DNA of 38,825 nucleotides from NCBI GenBank assembly GCA_964473155.1, contig CAYYNT010000043.1, forward strand, positions 1-38,825, given 5' to 3'. The notes under the pieces were generated by a model. It saw only the letters and a list, made by a program, of their open reading frames with translations, was not told where the DNA came from and did not search any database. Position 1 is the first letter of the stretch. Each line of letters opens with the position of its first letter. Below, piece after piece: positions 32,932-38,825 of the stretch. Both the position numbers and the translations under genes were made by a program. This DNA is from JAJFUG01 sp964473155. GTDB taxonomy: Bacteria; Gemmatimonadota; Glassbacteria; GWA2-58-10.

Positions 32932-34128
32932 TCAACTCAGCTTTTTCAGCCCTTCCTCGATACGGTCCAGGGCCTTCTTGATCGTCTCCATGGAGCAAGC
33001 GTAGCTGAACCGCAGGTGGGCATCCGCGCCAAAACCGCCGCCCGGAACCGCCGCCACTTTCATCTCCTCCAGCAGGAAATTGCACAGTTCCACGCTCCCG
33101 GTTATTGTCTTGCCCTGGAACTTCTTCCCGTAACAGGACGAGAAATCCGGGAACACGTAGAACGCGCCCTTCGGTGTGGAGCACTTGACTCCCGGAATGG
33201 CGTTCAGGCGGCCCACCATATACTTGCGGCGCTCATCGAACGACTTGACCATCTGCGCCACGCTGTCCTGCGGGCCGGTCAGGGCCTCGACCGTGGCGGC
33301 CTGGGAGATAGAGGTGGGGTTAGAGGTCTCCTGGCTCTGAAGGTTGCCCATTCCCTTCACTATCTCCAGCGGCCCGGCGGCGTAGCCGATACGCCAGCCG
33401 GTCATGCTGTAGCTCTTGGACACGCCGTTGATCGTGATCGTGCGCTTGAATATCTCGCTGTCCATGGCGGCGATTGACACGTGCTCGGCCCCATCGTACA
33501 GGAGTTTCTCGTAGATTTCGTCGCTGATCACCCAGACATGCGGGTTGGCCTTGAGCACCGGGACCAGGGCCTCCAGCTCGGCGCGGGTGTAGACCATGCC
33601 GCTGGGGTTGGACGGGCTGTTCAGGATCAGGGCCTTGGTCCGCGGGGTGATCGCCTTGGCGAGCTTGGCCGGGGTGAGTTTCAGCTCCTCGGCGGCCGAG
33701 GTTTCGACTATCACAGGCGTTCCGCCCGCGCACTTGACCATCTCAGGGTAGCTCACCCAGTAAGGAGTGGGGATCAGCACCTCATCGCCCGGATCGACCA
33801 GGGCCATCACGGTCAGGAACACGGAGTGCTTGGCCCCGCAGTTGACGATGACCTCGGCGGGCTTGTATTCGAGTCCATTGTCCTTCTTGAACTTATCGGC
33901 GATGGCCTTGCGCAGGGCCGGGGTGCCGGAACTGGGGGTGTACTTGGTCATCCCGTCGTTGATCGCCTTGATCGCGGCCTGCTTGATGTTTTCCGGGGTG
34001 TCGAAATCCGGCTCTCCGGCGGACAGCCCGACCACATCGTGCCCCTCGGCTTTCATGGCCGAGGCCTTGGCCGTGATCGCCAGGGTGATGGATTCCTCGA
34101 TGCGCTGCACACATTTGGAAAGGGACAT
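32932..34128 (-). CDS. aspC: Aspartate aminotransferase (class I PLP aminotransferase)
   Basis: The 398-residue fold-type I PLP enzyme begins with SKCVQRIEESITLAITAKAS and shows VVGLSAGEPDFDTPENIK. It carries NSPSNPSGMVYTRAEL, the PLP lysine in SKSYSMTGWRIGYAAG and the substrate-binding arginine in LRFSYACSMETI. It matches the type Ib aspartate aminotransferase subgroup (about 400 residues), which interconverts aspartate/oxaloacetate and glutamate/2-oxoglutarate. Aspartate feeds the adjacent lysine pathway. AGGAGG precedes the ATG at 5 bases. Some Ib members also use prephenate, and that is not excluded. Confidence 0.88.
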   Translation of the reverse strand: MSLSKCVQRIEESITLAITAKASAMKAEGHDVVGLSAGEPDFDTPENIKQAAIKAINDGMTKYTPSSGTPALRKAIADKFKKDNGLEYKPAEVIVNCGAKHSVFLTVMALVDPGDEVLIPTPYWVSYPEMVKCAGGTPVIVETSAAEELKLTPAKLAKAITPRTKALILNSPSNPSGMVYTRAELEALVPVLKANPHVWVISDEIYEKLLYDGAEHVSIAAMDSEIFKRTITINGVSKSYSMTGWRIGYAAGPLEIVKGMGNLQSQETSNPTSISQAATVEALTGPQDSVAQMVKSFDERRKYMVGRLNAIPGVKCSTPKGAFYVFPDFSSCYGKKFQGKTITGSVELCNFLLEEMKVAAVPGGGFGADAHLRFSYACSMETIKKALDRIEEGLKKLS

Positions 34129-34461
34129 ATCGCCTCCTGTATGGGAAACCGTCCGGTAAGGTTTATTTCAGTGTCGCCAGGCTTAAATCCTGTTTATTCA
34201 TAAATCTTGTGTTCGAATACACTGTGAATGATGTGTCCAATGCAGGGCGGGTTTGCCGTAGGGGCGAGGCCTGCCTCGCCCGAAGACTTTCCACGGGCGA
34301 CTCATGAGTCGCCCCTACGAAAGGAAACAGGCAAACATCGAAACGAACAGGTGTTCTTTCCATTCCGAACCACGTTTATGGTTAGAATGGTTTGCGAACT
34401 GCTTTCTGCCATCGTCATTCGGGCGGACATAAGGAGCCACCCCTGCAATATCTTTACGGTG
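34129..34461. other. Gap between dapB and the aminotransferase gene
   Basis: The 333-base stretch contains the composite palindrome at 34258-34318. The rest is unremarkable. No strong promoter for the aminotransferase gene was found on the minus strand. No terminator with a U-tract follows dapB. Confidence 0.6.
34258..34318. repeat. GTAGGGG-type composite repeat, copy 5 (two hairpins)
   Basis: GTAGGGGCGA opens and TCGCCCCTAC closes a 61-base unit. Inside are two palindromes: GGGCGAGGC/GCCTCGCCC (34262-34281) and GGGCGACTCA/TGAGTCGCCC (34295-34314), separated by 13 bases. It looks like two family members with different cores sharing one pair of outer ends. Confidence 0.75.
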
Positions 34462-35268
34462 TCAATCTTTCAGCCCGAGGACGTCCTGCATGTCGTAGAG
34501 GCCCGGTTTCGCCGCGGCCACGAAACGCGCGGCCACCACTGCGCCGCGGGCGAACGTGTCGCGGCTGTGCGCCCGGTGCGTTATCTCGAACCTCTCGCCC
34601 AGAGCGCCGAACACCACCGTGTGCTCGCCGACCACATCCCCGGAGCGCACCGCGTGAATGGCAATCTGGTCGCGGGGACGCTCGCCGCTGATACCCTCGC
34701 GCCCGTAGCAGGCAACTTTATTCAGGTCGCGTCCCAGTGATTCGGCGATAATCTCGGCCAGACGTCTGGCCGTGCCGCTCGGGGCGTCGCGCTTGAAACG
34801 GTGATGGGTCTCCACTATTTCAACGTCAAAACTGTCGCCTAACACTTTGGCCACCTGGCCCGCCACCTTGAACATCAGGTTCACGCCCACGCTCATGTTG
34901 GGCGCGAAGACCACGGGGATATCGGCGGCGGCCTGCCTGAGCATTCCAATCTGCGCCTGGCTCAGGCCGGTGATGCCGGTCACAAGCGGCTTGCGGGCCT
35001 CGCGGCAGACAACGACGGTCTTTTCGAGCGAGGCGGGCAGGGAGAAATCGATCACTGCATCCGCGGCGCGCACTCCCGCGGCCAGGTCGCTCGTAACCGC
35101 AACTCCGGCCGGAGCGCCCTCGGCCAGAACTCCGATATCCTGGCCCAGGAGCGGGTTCCCGGCGGCATCGACAGCGGCGCACAGGCGCATGTCCACGCTT
35201 TCGGCCACGGCAGCGGTGATCCGGCGGCCCATCCTGCCGGTGGCGCCCACCAGACATATATTTATCAT
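34462..35268 (-). CDS. dapB: 4-hydroxy-tetrahydrodipicolinate reductase
   Basis: The 268-residue NAD(P)H-dependent enzyme makes tetrahydrodipicolinate. Landmarks are the dinucleotide-binding start INICLVGATGRMGRRI, the central MSVGVNLMFKVAG and the signature ETHHRFKRDAPSGTA, which contains the catalytic histidine pair and lysine. The ATG at 35268 follows GGAAGG. It lies 51 bases downstream of dapA in the same direction and is the last gene of the lysine operon. Confidence 0.94.
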   Translation of the reverse strand: MINICLVGATGRMGRRITAAVAESVDMRLCAAVDAAGNPLLGQDIGVLAEGAPAGVAVTSDLAAGVRAADAVIDFSLPASLEKTVVVCREARKPLVTGITGLSQAQIGMLRQAAADIPVVFAPNMSVGVNLMFKVAGQVAKVLGDSFDVEIVETHHRFKRDAPSGTARRLAEIIAESLGRDLNKVACYGREGISGERPRDQIAIHAVRSGDVVGEHTVVFGALGERFEITHRAHSRDTFARGAVVAARFVAAAKPGLYDMQDVLGLKD

Positions 35269-35319
35269 TTTTGCACCTTCCGGGCAAATCGATTGCAGGT
35301 AAAACCGGCAGGGGCCGGT

Positions 35320-36186
35320 TCAGATCAGCTTGTATTCGCGCACGGTCTTGAGGAGCTTCTGACGGGCCCCGTCGGAGATACGGCAGAGCGGCAGACGGAA
35401 CTCCTCGGCGATCATGCCCATCTCGGCCAGCACTGTCTTGACCGGTATCGGGTTGGTTTCGACAAACAGGGCCTTGAACATGGGCATCAGCTCGTAATGG
35501 ATCTTTTTCGCCTCATCCGGCCTGCCTGTCAGCCAGGCCTTGCAGAGCGCGGCCACCCGGTCGGGCAGGACATTGGCCGCCACCGAAACCACACCTTTGG
35601 CCCCGATTGCCATCAGGGGCAGGGTCAGAGAGTCATCCCCGGACAGGATCATGATATCGCAGAGCATGGCGATCTGGCTCGACTGGTCCACGCTGCCGGA
35701 GGCCTCCTTGATCGCCACGATGTTTTTTATCTCGCTCAGGCGCGCCACTGTATCCGGCTCGATGTTCTTGCCGGTGCGCGAGGGCACGTTGTACAGGATG
35801 ATGGGGATGTCCACCTGCTCGGCCACGGTCTTGTAGTGCTGGTAGAAGCCCTCCTGGGTGGGCTTGTTGTAATACGGGCCGATCAGAAGGGCGGCATCCG
35901 CCCCGGCCTTTTTTGCCTCGCGGGTCAGTTCCACGGCCTCGGCGGTCGAGTTGCTGCCCGATCCTGCCATTATGGGAACACGGCCGCGGGCGGCCTCCAC
36001 CACGACACGGATCGCGCGAATCTGCTCAGGATGGGTCAGAGTGGCGGCCTCGCCAGTGCAGCCGCAGGGAAGGAGCACATCCGTGCCCTTGCTGATATGG
36101 AACTCCACCAGTTCGCCCAGGGCCTTCTCATCCACCTTGCCGTTGCGGTAGGGGGTCACCAGGGCTACTGTCGATCCCTCGAACAT
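35320..36186 (-). CDS. dapA: 4-hydroxy-tetrahydrodipicolinate synthase
   Basis: The 288-residue TIM-barrel aldolase condenses pyruvate with aspartate semialdehyde. The barrel start GSTVALVTPYRNGKVD, the GCTGEAATL loop, YNVPSRTGKN and the Schiff-base lysine in IVAIKEASGSV are all present. Length is normal. AGGAGGA precedes the ATG. It sits between dapL and dapB. Confidence 0.94.
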   Translation of the reverse strand: MFEGSTVALVTPYRNGKVDEKALGELVEFHISKGTDVLLPCGCTGEAATLTHPEQIRAIRVVVEAARGRVPIMAGSGSNSTAEAVELTREAKKAGADAALLIGPYYNKPTQEGFYQHYKTVAEQVDIPIILYNVPSRTGKNIEPDTVARLSEIKNIVAIKEASGSVDQSSQIAMLCDIMILSGDDSLTLPLMAIGAKGVVSVAANVLPDRVAALCKAWLTGRPDEAKKIHYELMPMFKALFVETNPIPVKTVLAEMGMIAEEFRLPLCRISDGARQKLLKTVREYKLI

Positions 36187-36245
36187 GGGGTCCTCCTGAA
36201 TGGAATATTTTCAACGCGGCAATGCGCCGCAAGCGTGTTGTCTTC

Positions 36246-37481
36246 TCAGAACTCGAATTTCAGTCCGCCCAGGCGTTTCCTGATCTCGCCCGCTATCCTC
36301 TTTTCCTGGTCCTCGCCGGGGGCCACGAACGTGGCGCTCAGCCGCAGGTACGGTCCGACCGAATCTTCCGGCACGGTGGAGATCAGGTGATTGCGGATCA
36401 GGTATTGCGAGCAGGCCTCGGCGTTCTCGAAAGACGGACCGCCCTGGATGCCGCGCGGGCTTTTCATGTAGAGGTAGAACGTCCCCTCGGGCAGGCGCGG
36501 GCTGAACCCGAACGAACCGAAAACCTCGCACAGAAGGCGCAGCTTGCGCTCGTACTTGGCGCAAATCCGCTCTGTCAGTTCCGGATGGTCAAGCCCCACG
36601 GCGGCGGCTTTCTGGATCGCGGCGTACTGGCCGCTGTCGCTGTGGTCCTTGACCTCGGCGAATGCCTTGACCAGCGAGGCGTTGCCGCAGACAAAGCCGA
36701 TACGCCAGCCGGTCATGTTGTAGCTCTTGGACAGTGAGTGCAGTTCTATTCCCACCTCCATCGCTCCGCGCGTGGAGAGGAACGAGAGCGGCTTGCGCCC
36801 GTAGACCAGCGCGGCATAGGCCGCATCCTGCACCACGGCGATCCGGTTTTTCAGGGCGAAATCCACCACTCTGCGGTAGAATGCCTCATTCGCGTTCTTT
36901 CCGGTGGGGTTGTTCGGATAGTTTATCACCAGCACTTTCGCGCCTTTTAACACCTCCGGCCCGATACCGTCCAGGTCGGGCAGGAAGCCGTTCTCCTCCT
37001 TGAGTGGCAGGTTGACCACTTTAGCGCCGTACCAGGCGCTGTGCGTGCCGAACACCGGGTAGCCGGGGACAGTCATCAGGACCGTGTCGCCGGGATTTAC
37101 CAGCGCGCTCGGGAGCAGCGCCAGGGCGCTCTTGCTGCCGATCGAGTGATTGACCTGTGTCTGCGGGTCCAGCCCCGGAACGCTGAAAACGCGTTCCATA
37201 TAGCGGGCAGCCGCCTCGCGGAATTCGGCGATTCCGTTATCGGTGTAGCCGCGGTTCTCCGGCTTGCGGGCCTCCTCGATCAGGGTATTGACAATGATCT
37301 CCGGGGCCATGCCGTCCGGCTCGCCGACCCCCAGGTCGATCAGCTCGACATCCGGGTGGTCTTTCATCGCGGCGCGCTTGGCGCGCTTGATCTTCTCGAA
37401 CTTGTAAATCTGATCGGTCCGGCCGAAATTCACCCCGCCGATACGCTCGGCGAACAGCTCCTGCATGAAATTGTCAGACAT
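36246..37481 (-). CDS. dapL: LL-diaminopimelate aminotransferase
   Basis: The protein has 411 residues from the ATG at 37481, which follows AGGAG at 7 bases. An ATG 10 codons upstream lacks that site. It converts tetrahydrodipicolinate directly to LL-DAP with glutamate, bypassing the succinylase and acetylase routes. Seen are IDLGVGEPDGMAPE, INYPNNPTGKNANEAFYRR, the PLP lysine in HSLSKSYNMTGWRIGF and a C-terminal LRLSATFVAPGED. Presence in one operon with dapF and without dapD or dapE supports DapL over a generic aspartate aminotransferase. The 60-base gap to dapA holds only the dapA ribosome site. Confidence 0.88.
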   Translation of the reverse strand: MSDNFMQELFAERIGGVNFGRTDQIYKFEKIKRAKRAAMKDHPDVELIDLGVGEPDGMAPEIIVNTLIEEARKPENRGYTDNGIAEFREAAARYMERVFSVPGLDPQTQVNHSIGSKSALALLPSALVNPGDTVLMTVPGYPVFGTHSAWYGAKVVNLPLKEENGFLPDLDGIGPEVLKGAKVLVINYPNNPTGKNANEAFYRRVVDFALKNRIAVVQDAAYAALVYGRKPLSFLSTRGAMEVGIELHSLSKSYNMTGWRIGFVCGNASLVKAFAEVKDHSDSGQYAAIQKAAAVGLDHPELTERICAKYERKLRLLCEVFGSFGFSPRLPEGTFYLYMKSPRGIQGGPSFENAEACSQYLIRNHLISTVPEDSVGPYLRLSATFVAPGEDQEKRIAGEIRKRLGGLKFEF

Positions 37482-37522
37482 CCAGCGCTCCTGTTTACAA
37501 TCTGCATCCAATACAAAGGATT

Positions 37523-38374
37523 TTATTCCGGCCAGATTCCGGTATAGACTGTCACCGCCGGGCCGGTCATGAATACGTTTTCACCCTCGCGCCACTCGAT
37601 CACGAGCCGTCCGCCGTTGAGGTCCACGGTCACCTCGCCCGGAGAGCAGCGCCCGGTGAGGATCGAGGCTACGCTCACCGCCGAGGCCCCGGTGCCGCAG
37701 GCCAGGGTTTCGCCGGAGCCGCGCTCCCAGGTGCGCTGACGGAGCAGGTTGCCGCCGCGGACATTCACGAACTCGACATTCGTGCGGCGCGGGAACAGCG
37801 GATGGTTCTCGATTGCCCGTCCGTAGCGCTCCACCGGGAAATCCTCCACCGGCTCGTCCAGGAAGATCACAGCGTGGGGGTTGCCCATCGAGACGCAGTT
37901 TATCCGGAACTCGCGGTCATCTATTGTCAAAGCATGTTCCAGTACACGCTGTCCTGGGAGATTCACTCCCGCCTCGGCGGGCAGCAGCCTGGGGTGGCCC
38001 ATGTCGACCCGCGCGCTTTCCACCTTGCCGTCCGCGGCCAGGTTGAGCTTCACGGTCAGCACTCCGGCCCCGGTCTCGATTTTCAACGGGTCGGCTGCAA
38101 TCCGCTCACGGTCGTGGACCAGCCTGGCCACGCAGCGGATCGCGTTGCCGCACATCTCGGCCTCGCTCCCATCGGCGTTGAAAATGCGCATCCGGCAGTG
38201 GTTGTCCGCGCCGGAGGGAGGGAGAATCAGCACGATCCCGTCCGCGCCAGCCCCGAAATGGCGCTCGCTCATGCGGACCGACAATCCTGCCGGATCAGGC
38301 GGGGGCGGGTTGTCTAGGCAGTCGATGAAAAGGTAGTCGTTGCCTGCTCCATGGCATTTCGTAAACTCGATCAT
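37523..38374 (-). CDS. dapF: Diaminopimelate epimerase
   Basis: The 283-residue cofactor-free epimerase converts LL-DAP to meso-DAP. The two catalytic cysteines lie in MCGNAIRC and ACGTGASAV. FTKCHGAGNDYLFID opens the protein, and VSMGNPHAVIF is in the middle. The ATG at 38374 is 4 bases after the lysA stop, and its ribosome site lies inside the lysA end. The stop lies 41 bases before the dapL start. Confidence 0.95.
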   Translation of the reverse strand: MIEFTKCHGAGNDYLFIDCLDNPPPPDPAGLSVRMSERHFGAGADGIVLILPPSGADNHCRMRIFNADGSEAEMCGNAIRCVARLVHDRERIAADPLKIETGAGVLTVKLNLAADGKVESARVDMGHPRLLPAEAGVNLPGQRVLEHALTIDDREFRINCVSMGNPHAVIFLDEPVEDFPVERYGRAIENHPLFPRRTNVEFVNVRGGNLLRQRTWERGSGETLACGTGASAVSVASILTGRCSPGEVTVDLNGGRLVIEWREGENVFMTGPAVTVYTGIWPE

Positions 38375-38378
38375 CCGC

Positions 38379-38825
38379 TTACATCTCCTCGCCGCGCACC
38401 AGGTCCTCGAAAGTCTCCACCCGCCTCACGACACGGTGCGAGCTACCGCTTACCAGCACCTCAGCCACGCGCGGGCGGCTGTTGTAGTTGCTGCTCATCA
38501 CGAAACCGTAAGCTCCGGCGGACATGACAGCCAGAAGGTCTCCGCGTTCCACCGGAGCGAGCTCCCGGTCGCGGGCCAGGAAATCGCCGCTCTCGCAGAT
38601 CGGGCCGACCACGTCCATTTTCACCCTGGATGGAGCGCCGCTGGCTGCAACCGGGAGTATCTCGTGATAAGAGCCGTAGAGGCTCGGCCGGATCAGGTCG
38701 TTCATCCCGGCGTCCACGATGGCGAAATTCTTGACCGCGGTCTGCTTGTAATAGACCACGCGGGTGACCAGCGCTCCGGCGTTGCCGCTGATATACCGTC
38801 CAGGCTCCAGGATCAGACGACAGCC
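38379..38825 (-). CDS. lysA: Diaminopimelate decarboxylase, C-terminal part (runs off the window)
   Basis: About 148 C-terminal residues of the PLP enzyme that decarboxylates meso-DAP to lysine. Visible are LILEPGRYISGNAGALVTRV, DAGMNDLIRPSLYGSYHE, the active-site CESGDFLARDRELA and a terminal GAYGFVMSSNYNSRPR. The N-terminal barrel with the PLP lysine is beyond the window edge. It lies upstream of dapF and probably leads the operon. Confidence 0.93.
   Translation of the reverse strand, partial: GCRLILEPGRYISGNAGALVTRVVYYKQTAVKNFAIVDAGMNDLIRPSLYGSYHEILPVAASGAPSRVKMDVVGPICESGDFLARDRELAPVERGDLLAVMSAGAYGFVMSSNYNSRPRVAEVLVSGSSHRVVRRVETFEDLVRGEEM

Noticed and set aside
33481..34203. Plus-strand frames opposite the aminotransferase and dap genes (33481-34203, 35293-36390, 37802-38317)
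   Set aside because: They lie antisense to well-recognised enzymes and show only composition-driven openness.

Overview
The window is a gene-dense, GC-rich bacterial chromosome segment with an AT-rich insert of about 5 kb. No rRNA, tRNA, CRISPR array, transposase or phage gene was seen. Several traits point to the FCB superphylum or an uncultured sister lineage (Glassbacteria, Zixibacteria, Latescibacteria or KSB1-type): a GWxTD-domain secreted protein, two secreted proteins ending in FlgD-like/type A C-terminal sorting domains (PNPFNPST ... SGVYxYR ... ATRKMVILK), lysine synthesis through LL-diaminopimelate aminotransferase, and an AmmeMemoRadiSam locus. The lineage is an inference from gene content only.

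Layout. (1) 0.1-1.7 kb, minus: methylenetetrahydrofolate reductase fused to a Cys-rich MetV-type C-terminal domain. (2) 1.8-4.5 kb, plus: PHP phosphoesterase, TGS-domain GTPase and Asp/Glu racemase-family protein, behind a perfect TTGACA-17-TATAAT promoter. (3) 4.7-9.2 kb, plus: an AmmeMemoRadiSam cluster (Memo, DUF362, radical SAM, Memo-AMMECR1 fusion) in which three of the four proteins carry Tat- or Sec-type export signals. (4) 9.3-10.1 kb: a small secreted protein with a sorting-type C-terminus behind a sigma-54-like promoter, then a 139-bp inverted-repeat element. (5) 10.1-11.1 kb, minus: a Tat-exported TIM-barrel-like protein. (6) 11.2-17.8 kb, minus: the cell-elongation operon mreB-mreC-mreD-PBP2-rodA plus a family 2 glycosyltransferase. 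mreB has no ATG, GTG or TTG at the position its N-terminus demands. (7) 18.2-24.3 kb, minus: ileS, DksA/TraR-like regulator, lspA, rluD-type pseudouridine synthase and YhaM-type nuclease, mostly overlapping or nearly so. (8) 24.8-27.2 kb, plus: a GWxTD protein closed by a strong terminator. (9) 27.3-32.4 kb, minus: an AT-rich four-gene cassette of secreted or membrane proteins, including a 1185-residue multidomain surface protein and two look-alike small anchored proteins. (10) 32.9-38.8 kb, minus: aspartate aminotransferase and the lysine/DAP operon lysA (partial)-dapF-dapL-dapA-dapB.

How the genes work together. Region 10 makes meso-diaminopimelate and lysine, so it supplies the peptidoglycan precursor that the region 6 elongasome (MreBCD, PBP2, RodA) builds into the lateral wall. 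LspA in region 7 matures lipoproteins. Regions 4, 8 and 9 are envelope or secretion products.

The most unusual items are the apparently exported AmmeMemoRadiSam system, the likely ATC start codon of mreB, a family of GTAGGGG...CCCCTAC palindromes with variable cores at intergenic sites, a sigma-54-like promoter framed by an inverted repeat, and the AT-rich secreted-protein cassette.
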